DNA of 64,000 bases from Castanea sativa (Eukaryota; Streptophyta; Magnoliopsida; Fagales; Fagaceae). The notes beneath the pieces were generated by a model. It did no database searches and was not told the DNA's origin. It saw only the letters and a program-made list of their open reading frames with translations. Within the stretch, counting starts at the first letter, position 1. The number at the start of each line of letters is the position of its first letter. This document shows, one piece after another, positions 12,616-24,501 of this stretch. Made by a program: the position numbers and the translations under genes. The stretch covers positions 8,591,001 through 8,655,000 of the forward strand of contig NC_134013.1 in the NCBI RefSeq assembly GCF_040712315.1, given 5' to 3'.

Positions 12616-13260
12616 TGTAAGGTCACCGTTCGAACCTTGGCCTAACAAGAAGAAGGACGTAGGCTCAAAGAACCCAATACAATGAATTTATAGAGTGTGT
12701 GCTAGAAATCTTGATTTTAATAGGCTTAAACAGAAATGGCAATGACCCAAGATCATAAAACAATATAGATAAACAAGTTTATAAGATGAAATTTATCCTC
12801 GGACTTAAGCCAAGAACCAAGTGTTTATATTTCTTCTTATTTAAAGACTCTTTACAAAAATTCTCTTCCTCGTTTTACAGGACCTCCCCCCCTCTGTCCT
12901 TTCTCTCTTCCCCTAGATTCAGATTGCTCCCCCTGATACTTGTCTCATCCACCTCTTTTGGAAGTCCCTAGGTAATAGCTGTAAGGCTGAAGCATATCTT
13001 GATTCCCAAGACCTCCTATCTTCATTCCCAAGACCTCCTAAAATATCATTATAGTTAACATGACGTACCACTTGATCCTCGCTATACTCAGTCGAGGGGG
13101 TAGTCTTCCTCGGACTATTTACATTCACCTCATCCGCCACATTTGCTTCCGGGGCTGTAAGTTTGACATCGTTATTACCATTAACCCGTCCTTGGACAAG
13201 GAAATGTCATCGGCTCAAGCCCATGACCCAAAAACGTATCTTGGGCCTTTTGTCTCCACA
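12616..13260 (-). mobile_element. Solo LTR, family L2 (minus orientation)
   Basis: Begins TGTAAGGTCA and ends GTCTCCACA, so it has TG...CA-type termini. Flanks are CATGT on the left and CATAT on the right, at best a decayed 5-bp duplication. In reverse complement it resembles the L2 LTR at 36358 (shared TCCGAGGATAAATTT and CTTACA end). No internal retrotransposon sequence adjoins it. The open frames at 12786-12971 and 12919-13140 lie inside it and are not genes. Confidence 0.6.
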
Positions 13261-13560
13261 CATATTTACTGGTGTTTTGATTTAATGATAAAAATAATTA
13301 TTATAGAATGGACATCATAAATTTTAAATCTTGTTGTATTATTTATCAAAGAAGAAGAAGAAGGAGATGATAAATTGCCTACTATTTTGTGGATGTGAAG
13401 TTAAAATTATACTATTATTTTTCAACCTTATGAATGATATATTTAATGTAAGAGTGTTATGGTTCAATAGTATCATTCAGTCTCTTTTATAAGAAGAATC
13501 TAGGTTCAAATCTCTCTACCTCCTCACTTATTGTAAGCCAAGGTAAAACTCACAACTTGA

Positions 13561-13722
13561 ATTTTTTTTTTTTTTTTTTTGATATAAGATAGAATTTATA
13601 CTCTAGTCTAATCTAAGTGTATAAGTGTGTGAAACTCCCTCATGGAGACTTGAACCTCGACCCTTGCCCCCCACACCCACAAACACTTATACTTATGGAG
13701 TGACCATTGCACCAAAGGTGTG
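13561..13722 (-). mobile_element. SINE-like element, family S3, copy 1 (minus strand)
   Basis: On the minus strand it reads as a tRNA-like head (GGTGCAATGGTCACTCCA then GAGGTTCAAGTCTCC, box A/B-like), a body, and a poly(A) tail (the T-run at 13561-13580 on the + strand). A related sequence lies at 47141-47312 in the same orientation. The flanking duplication is not clear. Confidence 0.6.
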
Positions 13723-14560
13723 TGGTGATAATTTTTATTAAAGACAAGTAGTATGAGAGATATTTTGTATTTAATTTAGCAATATTCAATATTGGAATTC
13801 AAATAAATTTTAGTTAGATTCAAGTAAAGCTTTCATCAAAATTGTTCTCTTCGATTTGCTTTAAACATATTTAGTCAATTCCTTAGTTCTATCCGACTTA
13901 TTTTATGTTAGTTTTTGCTTTCACATTTACTTTGATTTCTCTTTCTCTTTCACTAAAAATTTAGAAGTATTATTGATTGAGGTATTACCGAACTTATTAA
14001 ATTTCACTAGAAATTGAATTCATTTGTTGTGTTAGAATTAGAAATTATTTGTATTCAAACAATGTATTTTAATTGGATTATGAATTTGGATTTTTCTTTT
14101 TAATCCCAAAACAAATTTGTATCAATTTCAAGCCACACTCTTAAAAAATCTAATGATTAAGGATTTGGATCAGACTAAACACAAGGTAATTACTATTCCA
14201 ATTGACTATGATTCTAGATTTGTTAATTACATATTATTACCATAAACAAATTTACAACTTTTATCACAATTATCTTACAAGATAAATTATAACTTATCAG
14301 GAGAAGATATATAATAAAAGTTGTATATATTTTTATGATGGTAGATTTTTATTTATTTTTTAATGAGATGACCTTATCATTTACTTTTAGAAATCAATAT
14401 GATTATAAAAAATAATTAAAAGTACATACATGCCATTTCCCTAAAAGGAAAAAATAGAATTGGTCGGGCCGGCCAGTCTCGTTTAAACTCCAATATTACT
14501 GGAATTAGTCTGGCTGGCTTTCCTGTCATTTCAGACAGCAAAACCGAAAACCAATCCCAT
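13723..14560. other. AT-rich intergenic DNA
   Basis: No gene supported. A short GC-rich island GGTCGGGCCGGCC lies near 14463-14475. Confidence 0.45.
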
Positions 14561-14575
14561 TGAGATTCTCTAAAC

Positions 14576-14610
14576 CACACGTGTGACTCAAAGTTGGTAC
14601 AGCACGTGCT
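14576..14610 (+). promoter_or_regulatory. Two palindromic G-boxes upstream of the Sec14-like gene
   Basis: CACACGTGTG (14576-14585) and AGCACGTGCT (14601-14610) are both perfect palindromes around a CACGTG core. The cores start 25 bp apart, about 500 bp before the likely 5' UTR. CACGTG is the classical binding core for plant bZIP (ABRE-type) and bHLH factors. That they control the downstream gene is inference from position only. Confidence 0.5.
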
Positions 14611-14718
14611 GTAAAAAGTGAATGGAAAAGTAAAATCTCTCTTTCCCTAGCAAAATAGATCTGATTCAGATCTATCCACTTCTTTTTTGATGAGACAGAT
14701 CTATCTACTTTACTTTAT

Positions 14719-14903
14719 GAGTAATGCTAAAGAGGACATCGAACTAAGCATAATTTTATGTCACAATTACTCATATGTCGAGTTGTGATGAATAAAAATA
14801 TATTTTTACATAGCCTACTAAAAAATTCTTATTAATCACAAGTCACTACATGATAAATAAGGTACAAAATTATGACAAATTTAGTGCACTCAACATTACT
14901 CTT
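14719..14903. mobile_element. Small MITE with GAGTAATGCT-type ends
   Basis: The left end GAGTAATGCTAA and the right end CAACATTACTC are near-inverted repeats around an AT-rich core of about 160 bp. It lies in the promoter region of the Sec14-like gene. The target-site duplication was not resolved. Confidence 0.5.
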
Positions 14904-15119
14904 GCTTTATATTATAGTTCCCTCGTTCCACTGGAGGAGGGTCGGTTTTGTAGTGCCTGTCACTAGCCAAAAAAAGCAGAACAGTAGGTGGCTTTAGCAT
15001 GTCAATTGTCAGCGCATCGTACGGATACTATTGCTAGTTTGCTACTACTACGACTAGTTTGAGAACCCAATAAATATCAGGGTCTGCCACAAAAAGACAA
15101 TAGAAACTCCAACGCTCCC

Positions 15120-15254
15120 TCTTTTCATTTCTCACACAGTTTTCCTTCTCTCTCTTCTATAACTGGTCCACACTAATCGTAGAGTACATGTTATTTCCGT
15201 GAAGAAGACTCACAAGTCTAGGCAACCCATCTCTCTCTTGTGGTGGAGTAGGAG
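15120..15254 (+). other. Probable 5' UTR exon of the Sec14-like gene
   Basis: A CT-rich leader runs to a consensus splice donor, GAG followed by GTACGT at 15255. The matching acceptor (TGTTGTAG) ends at 16218, 52 bp before the start codon, giving a 964-bp intron inside the 5' UTR. The left limit is an estimate; no clear TATA box was seen. Confidence 0.55.
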
Positions 15255-16270
15255 GTACGTTTAGTTTCTTCAGCTTTTGTGTGAGTTCATATGCATTTTT
15301 CTCTCTTTGAAATGTGTATCTTTTATGTCCAAATATTTAATTTTTGTGATCAAATTACTGTCTTTTGAATTAGCGGATGGGTCTTTTTTTTTTTGGTTAT
15401 TAATAAATTAATTTGGTATGAAAAGCTCAGGTGATTGCTCTTGGAAATACTTTGAGATCTTGACTTTTTTTTTTCTTTCATTTTTTATTATTGTTATTGT
15501 TGTTGTTAGTTTGTTACTTGTTTGGAGATAAAAAAGAAAAAGAAAGCTCAAGAAATTTTTATTAATTTTGAAATATGAAAAACCTCCCACCTAAAATTAA
15601 GGGAAATAAATGGTGTTTCTGTGGGTTAAGCAGAGGCTTTTGATTTGGGAACCATGTGATTGCATTTCCTCTGCACTGAGAGAGGAGCAGAATTAAAAGT
15701 TAGTTCTTCAGATTTGAGTTTAGAGCTGTATAATTGGAATTAAAACATCTTAAGGTGATTGATTTTATTTGTATGGTTTCAATTTGAGAATATTAACACA
15801 AGTCCAATTACAATTTTAATTTTTCTGGGGGGAGGGGCTATATGCCTATATGACTCATGCTTTATCTGTTGATGTAAAATAAAATTGGACAGAATATTGA
15901 TAATATTCATAACAATTTATTGTTATTGTTGTTGTTTTAGTAATTCTTATATATATAATCACTTGGGTCAATGGGGGTTGGTACTTAAGGTGAACACAGA
16001 ATTTGATTTAGATATCTAATAATATACAATGGATTTCTAATGTTGTGTTTAAAAAAGAAAAAGAAGAGGTCGTTTCTATCTATCGTGTGATACATGCCTT
16101 TCTCATCCTGTTTGCCAGATTGTTGAGTGGCCATTTTCCTGTAAAAGCTGGTACAGAATACACACACACACATACACACATATATTTGAATGTTCTTATG
16201 TGATGTTTGATGTTGTAGGTTAAACTTGGTTGCCAAATTGTGGTATCAGACTACCGGAGAGGCAGTGACC

Positions 16271-18365
16271 ATGTTTAGCCGTTGGACTAATTCTCATCAT
16301 GATCAGGAGAATGATCCACATCAGGCTGAGTTAAAGGTAATGATAAATTGGAAGTTGCAGAGATTGTGAAGACAATAATTCATTTGACTATGTTAAGCTC
16401 CTTTCAGTTTTTAAAATATAATGGCTTTGCCCCTGCTAGCCGTCATGTCCATAGGTAGAAAATCTATCAAATAGCCTAACTCAACTGATCCAATCCCAAA
16501 CACTTGGGTTAGGCACTAGACGGTTTCTTCTTCATGATTGAAATTTGTCTATGGCATAGCTCTTTTTGATGTCCAGTTGATATATAGAAACAGTTTTTGT
16601 GATAAAGGATCTCCTTTTTCATAATTGATTTTTACTTTTACAGTTCCACAGAAATAAGAATTTTCAGTTCAGCTTCAAAAATAGTAGATGTCATTATTAA
16701 TTTCCATGCAGGTCAAGGAACTTAAGGATGCAATTGGACCTCTATCTGGACATAGTTTACAGTTTTGTACTGATGCATGCTTTAGGAGATATTTGGAAGC
16801 TAGGAACTGGAATGTAGAGAAATCAAAAAAAATGTTGGAAGAGACACTCAAATGGAGATCAACCTTTAAACCTGAGGAAATTCGATGGGTATGTTGGGTT
16901 TGATTTTCACATGTTCAGTAGTGCTTACGAAAGCCAGAAATTAATTCTGATAATAGTTTAATTGAAAATCACTATATATAATGATTTTGTTGCCAGAATG
17001 AAGTTGCAATTGAAGGTGAGACTGGGAAAATATACAGAGCAAATTTTCATGACCGAAATGGGAGGAGTGTTCTTATACTAAGGCCAGGAATGCAGGTAGT
17101 ATTTATTTTTCTAGCACAGATATTTCTTGTGCTTACTAGTTTTTGAAATTAATGTCTCTCCAAATGCTGCAGAACACTACATCTATGGATAATCAGATGC
17201 GACATCTAGTGTATCTCTTAGAGAACGCTATCCTTAACCTTCCAGAGGGTCAAGAACAAATGTCATGGTTGATTGACTTCACCGGGTGGTCAATAACCAA
17301 CAATGTGCCCATCAAATCTGCTCGAGAGACTATCAACATTTTGCAGAACCACTACCCTGAGAGGCTTGCCATAGCATTTCTCTACAATCCCCCACGGATT
17401 TTTGAAGCATTCTGGAAGGTTTGAGTTTAACCCTCCCTGATTGCACTCTGCTTCATCAATAAATAGCATAATGACCACTAGAATTGAAATTACTTAAATG
17501 AATGAGTAGTAACTAAAGAATAAAACAAATATGGACCATTTTTCATGTGCTCTCTGTCCAGAAGTGGCTCATAGGTGATGTTAGCAGAAATAAGTTGAAT
17601 ATAGCAGAATAGTTGACTAAAGTACTTGTACCACAACTAGAAACCCGTTTATACTCCCTCCTGCACAAGGTTATTTGAACCAAGAGCCCTCTTTTTTAGA
17701 ATTTTGATTTGTGGGTTTGGTGTACTCACCACTAATATACGCTTGAAGATAAGAGCAACATATGATTGTTGCTTGTTGGATAGATGGATGCCCTGTTTAG
17801 ACCAAGTAGCTTAAAATATTGTAATCCTACGAATAGATGCTCCTATGCACTAGCAGCTCCTACTATGTGTGACGAACATTGCATAGTGCTTTCCACAACC
17901 TTTGGTAAACTTGCTGAAATAATCTTGAGGAATCACCCAGAAAAATGAGAGAATTTAACCAAGATTTCTCTATATTCCAATCACCTTCTTCGTTTTTCTT
18001 TTTCTTTGTTCCTTCATGTACGATTCTTCTTTTAGGATATATAATGTGTTCTACTTCCAATACAGATTGTCAAGTATTTCTTGGATGCGAAGACATTCCA
18101 GAAGGTGAAGTTTGTGTACCCTAAAAATAAAGATAGCGTGGAGCTCATGAGGACATACTTCGATGAGCAAAATCTTCCCAAAGAGTTTGGAGGAAAAGCC
18201 TTATTGAATTATGACCACGAGGAGTTCTCAAAAATGATGACTCAAGATGATGTCAAATCCGCTGCCCTGTGGGGATCGGACATCAAGCTTCAACAAGCTG
18301 GCAATGGATATTCAGGAGCTGAGGTGGCTCCGGAGCCAGTGTGTCTTGCACCAGCAGCTAGCTGA
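16271..18365 (+). CDS. Sec14-like (CRAL-TRIO) lipid-transfer protein, five exons
   Basis: Predicted 295-aa protein of the plant Sec14/CRAL-TRIO family, single-domain members that bind and exchange phospholipids at membranes. Exons: 16271-16336, 16712-16888, 16997-17095, 17173-17418 and 18066-18365. All introns are GT-AG and every exon joins in phase 0 (66, 177, 99, 246 and 300 nt). The start codon is the first ATG after the 5' UTR acceptor and gives the short polar N-terminus (MFSRWTNSHH) usual for this subfamily. Residues about 23-81 form the helical CRAL-TRIO N domain with the signature RRYLEARNWNVEKSKKML. Residues about 85-250 form the lipid-binding lobe, including the NNVPIKSARETINILQNHYP segment and ERLAIAFLYNPPRIFEAFW. 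It resembles Arabidopsis Sec14p-like proteins of the At1g75170/At4g08690 type (from memory). The C-terminus is short, with no GOLD or nodulin domain. The ligand is not predictable from sequence. A poly(A) signal AATAAA lies at 18398-18403. Confidence 0.93.
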
Positions 18366-18403
18366 GCCAACTATGCTAATGCCCATTGTATTATTGTAAT
18401 AAA

Positions 18404-19155
18404 TTTATAGAATTCTCACCATGCCTGAAATGCTTATTGGACTGACTAAAAGGGATGGATCTGAATTTAACTAAGAGTAGCCATAAGTGTTGTTCCCGCT
18501 TAGGATAAACAAATTCAATGTCAACTCCCTACTATCTAACAGGGGAATTTATCTATTTTTAGTATACCTCTCACTTCGTTGCCAACATCATCCTCCCATC
18601 TCACCTTGAAATAAAGATGTGAAGTGAAATAGGCATATGATGGCTTGGGTGAGTTGGGTCCCCTACTAGCTTCGTTGAAGTAAAGATATGAAAGAATTTG
18701 GGCATACGATGGGTTTATCTCTTTCTCTTGCGTGCGTTTGCCATTGTGATAAATCATTTTTCATGAATGATCCTGCATAATATCTGACACCACTGTTTAT
18801 TTATTTATTCATTTATTTATTATTATTTTTATTATTTTTATTATGAGAGAAACTGTTTTTTTTTAATCAATGCATAATATATGTCATTTCTTATCCTATA
18901 ATTTCCACAAATTCCGCATTAAGGTGAGTTGAACCCCGAACTTCCTTGATAGCACATTTTATTATTTCACCTTCACACCTTGTTCTCGGGACTCGGTTCT
19001 TCCTATAATGCCATATCATATGATTCTCTCTCTCTCTCACTCTCATCCTTGTGGATAAGCGTAGTTTACAATGACAAATTGGAACATACCAGACATATTG
19101 TTGAGTGGATGTAACTTGGGTAAAGGGTGATTTTATGTGAAGGACCAACATAAAT
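18404..19155. other. Intergenic DNA after the Sec14-like gene
   Basis: AT-rich with TTTA/TTAT runs (18798-18845). The open frames on the minus strand show no family resemblance. Confidence 0.45.
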
Positions 19156-20390
19156 CTGTCATATAAGCACCACTAAATGGAAGAATAAATGGCGAGACTG
19201 CACCAAAGCAGGACGTTCTACTACAGCTACATTTCACCAGTCATGATAAATTAAGAGGGTTCGTGATCCATTAAAAACATCCTTTAGGCATAGATGATTT
19301 TTTTTTGCTTGGATTGAAGAGTTCTTGTCTTTTAGAACAAACTCTTCACCCGGACGTAGTTTTTATCTCTTCATCTGAATAAAATTCTTAGTCTTCCCAT
19401 AAAATAAATGGCAGCTTAGCTGAAGGGATGAAGATGGTGCATAAACACTGCAAGTATAGGAACTATTTCCTATACATCACATTGATACAAGCATACACAT
19501 TTAAACTGTTGACAATAGTTTTTATACAACCTTTTATCTAGGTTGCTGGGCTAAAGTCCCATGATGAAAGAGAACCTATAAATCTAGAGGTAGAGCAATC
19601 ATAGAACCATGAAAGAAAGTGGCAATTGTCCACTCCTTTGAACCTAACGAGTTTTTTTTAATCATCAGCGTTATCATCATGCCATATTACCAATATTGTA
19701 CGCAATATTAATTGCAAGCACTCCATGAAAGGATTCAACATTCATTGCAAGCACTTCATAACAAAATTCAAAGTAGACACGTAATTATCTGAATAGAACA
19801 CTACACTTTCTTGCAGCTTTCAAAGAAAAGAATGTAAAAGATTCAAGATTGATCCAAAGCTAAAAGCATCCTAACTATGGAGAAGGAAAATGTATGATTA
19901 CAAAAAAATGCCAAAATGCAGGAGAACTTAGGGACTACATCTCAAAACTTAGATCATGATGTCGATATTAATGAAGAAAATACAAGACATGAATGATTAA
20001 AAAGCTCTAAAATTCTGCAGCTAGTAAAAGGCAAAGAAAAGATCTCTTGAATAGTGGAACGGGAACCAAATTTGAGTGTTTCAAAATTTAAGCATGCCTC
20101 ATCCCTAAATGTGCAATTGTGCATGCCTACTCATTCACATAGATTAAAAATTCTCTTACAGAATGCAATTTTTTTATTTATGAAAGTACACATGATCGAT
20201 ACATAACAGCAACTCAACAAAACTTATAAGATTGATTTCTTTGATGTTGGGGGAAAATTTGCAGTCATCTATTACAGGAGTATAGCAACTACTAAAATAG
20301 TTTTATCATGGCTATATCACCGGTAGAATGCAATCAATGCATGTTATAGTGACACCATCTTAAATTAAGGACAGGAATTAACTTAACTTA
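19156..20390. repeat. Segmental duplication, copy 1
   Basis: Aligns colinearly and in the same orientation with 27264-28480, which lies inside the large intron of the 308-aa minus-strand gene. Shared words recur along the whole length (for example GACAATAGTTTTTATACAACC, CTAAAGTCCCATGATGAAAG and ATTGATTTCTTTGATGTTGGG). No terminal inverted repeat, poly(A) tail or target-site duplication was seen at the ends. It could be a copied intron piece or two members of an unnamed repeat family. Confidence 0.85.
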
Positions 20391-21454
20391 AAACAAAGAA
20401 ATCATAAGTAGAACTATCCAAAGGCATCTAGGAAAGGAACAATGAGGACAAATGATCCTCATCCTCAATCTGGTTGGGGATGGTGAAACTGTGCACCATA
20501 CACCATCTTTTGCCTCTGTATTAACTGAAGAGTTGCATTAGTCCACTCTCCAGCCCCAGTTTTCAAGAGGGAACCTACTTTTTTGAGGAAAAATATATTC
20601 GGTAGATTATTCCCTAAGGCTTTTTGGAGACATTCTACATAGAACCAAGACTCCAAGAGTCTTAAAAAAACCTGAGAAGGCCAATAATGACCCATTAATC
20701 CTTGCCTCCTAGCTAAGCCAATATGGCATATGAATCTGATAACCCATAGGTCTTATTTGAAGCTAGAAGAAAAGGGAAAAAGTACACAACCTCCCACCCC
20801 CGGCTGTTGTTTCTCCCTAGGACATGGAACCACTAAAGTTTTAAACGTAACATTTCACTCTCTCTGTGGTATTAATAATATATGAAAACTGATAAATATC
20901 CATCAAGATAAACAATAAATTGCTAAGGTGATGACACATGTTAATATTCAGAGTTACATTTTGATGTAAAACAATATCGCATGCGAATTTTGTATTACAC
21001 TTAATACCCCATGGGGTTAAGTCTTACATAATTAAAAGTTTATATTTACACATAAAATAACACCACACGAATTAGTGTTACACTCATTACTTAGATTTTG
21101 TGTTTTTATGGCAAACTATAGGAAGATTTGTAAATTTTTCTCAAGAACAAACTGCAAATATGCTTACCAATAGGTCACTTTCAGAAACACAGACACCTCA
21201 CCTCTATTAAGATTTCTGAATCATTTTATCAAGAGGTCACCTAAAAAAAAAAAAAAAATTCCAAGTGATTTTGTACAGGTTAATCATCTGTATCAATAAT
21301 GACATCTCTAGAAGCACTCTTGAAGGATTTATTCAAATTCCAAAATCATCAAATCAAACCCAATTTTATTTTTCTACTAACACTATTTCATTTCCCCTAC
21401 TTAATAGCGAATTCCAAGCTCCAATATAACTAATAAGGGTAATTTCAATATATA
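20391..21454. other. Intergenic DNA with an unassigned minus-strand open frame
   Basis: A 76-codon frame at 20465-20695 (- strand) reads fairly protein-like, but no family was recognised. No splice partner or start context supports it. The rest is AT-rich. Confidence 0.3.
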
Positions 21455-21704
21455 GGGTCAGTTTGGATAGAACTTATTGCTGAAAACTGAAAACTGAAAA
21501 CTGTAGCAAAATAATTTTAAAATGTGTGAATAGTATCGCGGGACCCATTTTAATGAAAAAGTTGCTGAAAAGTGAAATTTGTGGGTCTGTGAACAGTGCA
21601 CGAATGCACTGTTCGCAGAAGATTGGGTCAACACTTGCGGCTGGAGGAAAAAAAAAAAAAAAACTGAAAACGCAGACGCAGGAATAAGTGCAATCCAAAC
21701 GCCC
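21455..21704 (-). mobile_element. MITE, family M1, copy 2 (inverted)
   Basis: The ends GGGTCAGTTTGGATAG and CAATCCAAACGCCC match the M1 element at 1626-1894 in reverse orientation. The interior is also shared (GGGTCCCGCGATACTATTC, TTTTCAGCAACTTTTTCATT on the minus strand). Flanking duplication is weak. Overlapping open frames at 21458-21748 are artefacts. Confidence 0.75.
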
Positions 21705-22739
21705 TCATAGTAATGTTTACAATCAATTTTATAACTAAATTTTGTCATTTCATCAATTAACTTTTAACAAGAAAAACTATGGCAAAATTTCTATTTACCA
21801 AGGGTAATTTCGTCAATTATTCCTCAGCTCCAATCAAATGAGTTTCGAGGAGGGGCTTGAGATAATTATCTTACCAACTCGTGACTCTATCACTGCACAG
21901 AACTAATTCTGTTATGCAAAAGAACCAACCTCCCGTCAGCACCACTATCCAAGTCAATCTTTCACTGTCTAAAATTTCTGATTGACTCCCATCTAAAAGA
22001 TCAACGGCTTAGATTCGAAAATCAAAATTTATACTATTACAACAAACTCTCCCGCTAAAAAAACCCGCATAATCCATGGTATATAAAAACTTAAAAAGCA
22101 AGAGCAATTCTAACAGCTTTTCCCTCCTAAATTTTCAAGCTCTTCAAAATCTCTCTCATGCCTTTGAAGGGAGAGAAAATTTTTCTTTCATATAATGGCT
22201 TTTTTTTTTTCCCCTGGCTCTCCTTATGAACTTGATGCATCTCTGTTTGTATATTAATTGGAAAGTTTTTTCCAACATGCAGTGAGGCATATTCCTATTT
22301 TGATTTGCCATTCTGCCCTCCTGGAGGTAAGAACAACTTTTAACTCTCTTGGTTTTGTGGAAAAATCATTAACATTATCTGCTCTCACATTATTATAAAT
22401 ATATAAATTACAAAATTTAACTTGTTACAATTTTACAATTTGCACATATTCGTCTTATGAACATAGTTTCTAGGCATAGATAATTAATTCATTGGTTCTA
22501 TTGTAATTAGAGACATCCAAATTATAATCCACTACGATTATGATTGGAAAATTGTTAGCTCCAAACTAGTTTGGAGCTCTCTTCATTTAACTTATTATAT
22601 GGCAGTTTATAAAATCATCCATATGTAGTTTTCATCGTGTAACTTTTTGTAATAAGTCATGTAATTTGTCTATATATTTATATAATATCTAAAAACTGAC
22701 GGATAGTATTTATTGTTGTTACTCTCTTGTTGAACCATA

Positions 22740-23045
22740 CTAGCGTAGCATTTCAGTCTAATTCAGTCTCATTTGGTTTATTTTGGTCCTGTTCGGTCTA
22801 TTTTGGTCTAATTAAGCCTACTCAGGTCCTATCGGTCTACTTAGGTCCAATTCAGTCCATTCAGGTCCAATTATATCCATTTAGTCTACTTCGGTTCTAT
22901 TGGTCTACTTAGGTCCTATTGATCCACTTCAGTTTTATACCATCTGTTTGGTCCACTTCTTTCCTATTAGTCCACTTGGGTCTCATTTGATTCATTTAGT
23001 CCAATTCGGTCCAATGTAGTTCATTTGGTCTATTTTGGACTAATT
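22740..23045. repeat. Degenerate 10-11-bp minisatellite (TTCGGTCCAA-like)
   Basis: Words of the type GGTCYAYTT and AATTCAGTCC recur every 10-11 bp over about 300 bp, with heavy drift. It lies in the first visible intron of the TM9SF pseudogene. The open frame at 22727-22912 is a by-product of this periodicity. Confidence 0.8.
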
Positions 23046-23561
23046 GAACATTAAATTGATTCTTTTTGTAGGTTTCCTTTTCAGTTTTGAGCTCAAAAAT
23101 TCTTTTTTTTTTTCTTAATTTTTAGGTTGAAAAGAATGAAATTTTATTATATTTTGAGCCAAACTCTTAATTTTTTGGTTTTAAAAAAAGAAAACAAAAT
23201 AGGCATTAGAAATTAGAGATATTGGCTAAAAATAACGATAAAAATGATAAATATTCAAAAGATTACCTTAAAACTCAAGTTTCAATAATATAGGCATTCT
23301 AATTATATTTGAAAAGAAAAGAAAAATAAATGCTACCATTCTAAACTTATATAGTTTTTTTTAACTTAATGTAACATGTAACATGTCTTCCATGAAATGT
23401 GGGTGTACATTTTTTTATAAATTATCTTGAATAGGTTCAAATTGGTCTACTAATTATAGTATACCTAAAAAAAAATTTTAATAGCATAATTAATAGTCAT
23501 GAATATTGGATAGTCTTATAAATTACCATGTAATAGTCATGATTAGCATTCCTATGCACTT

Positions 23562-23854
23562 ACCATCGAGAAGGGTGGTTTAGTGGTCTTGGTGTGAACG
23601 CAAGAGTGCAACATTGCTTGAGGTCCCATGTTCGAACCCCAAAGGGTGGAACGTTAAAATTCTCTCCTGTAGCTAGTCTAAGGGTATTAGCCTTCTAGTG
23701 GGGCTAGGATGAGGTTTGTTGTTACTCCAGACTACAGTAGCTATAATTCAATCCAACATTCCATAGCGGGTGAGTGCCCCAATAGTCACGCCCATGCGGT
23801 CTACCACAATGGTCGCCCCCGCTCACCCATTTCATTCATAAAAAAAAAAAAAAG
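23562..23854 (+). mobile_element. SINE, family S2, with 17-bp target-site duplication
   Basis: The tRNA-like head has box A-like GTGGTTTAGTGGTCTTGGTG and box B-like GGTCCCATGTTCGAACCCC. The body ends in a poly(A) tail at about 23840-23853. It is flanked by AGCATTCCTATGCACTT (23545-23561) and AGCATTCTTATGCACTT (23855-23871), one mismatch in 17. The insertion sits in the pseudogene intron, 24 bp before the inferred acceptor of exon B. Confidence 0.93.
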
Positions 23855-24501
23855 AGCATTCTTATGCACTTTCTAACAGACATCTCGATGTATAGATCCA
23901 ATACCTGACAGGAAGATATCCTTTAAAGAACTTTTAGCAGGGGATTGCTATGTCAACACTCCGTATGAATTGAGGTTCAAGATGGGAACAACAGGGAAAC
24001 TCCTTTGTGAGAAAAATCTCACAAGAGAAGAAGTTGCAAAATTTAGAAATGCCATTGGAAACAAATATATGTACGAGATGTACTTCGATAGCATTCACTT
24101 GTCATAGGACATTGGAGAAGATACTAAGGATTCCTTTTGCGACTACATCTGTTCAAGTCGTAGGTTTTTTCTTATCAATCACCTGCGCTTTTATCCTCAT
24201 TACTTAGGAAACAAAGTGACAGAAATACATGTTGTTGGTGACCATGATTCTGCTTTGGATATAACTGAAGATGCTGAAATCAAAGTCAACTTCACTTATT
24301 CTGTCTTCTGGAAAGAATTTGAATCCAAGCAAGAGAATCAGGATTGGGTTCGTGACTTGTCGGAGCACATTGGAGAAGATAATCCTATGCATTATACTGC
24401 TGCTATCATCATTTGCGGCTGGTTGTGTTTGCTTTGTGCAGTGATTGTGCTATACCTTAGATATTATTTTACTCGGTATCACTCCATCTCTCCATTCCTT
24501 A

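Noticed and set aside
12919..13140. 73-codon minus-strand frame starting MADEVNVNSPRK
   Set aside because: It reads protein-like, but falls entirely inside the LTR at 12616-13260, with no partner exons.
20465..20695. 76-codon minus-strand frame
   Set aside because: Plausible composition but no recognised family, no upstream start context and no splice partner. Could be a pseudogene fragment; not enough to call.
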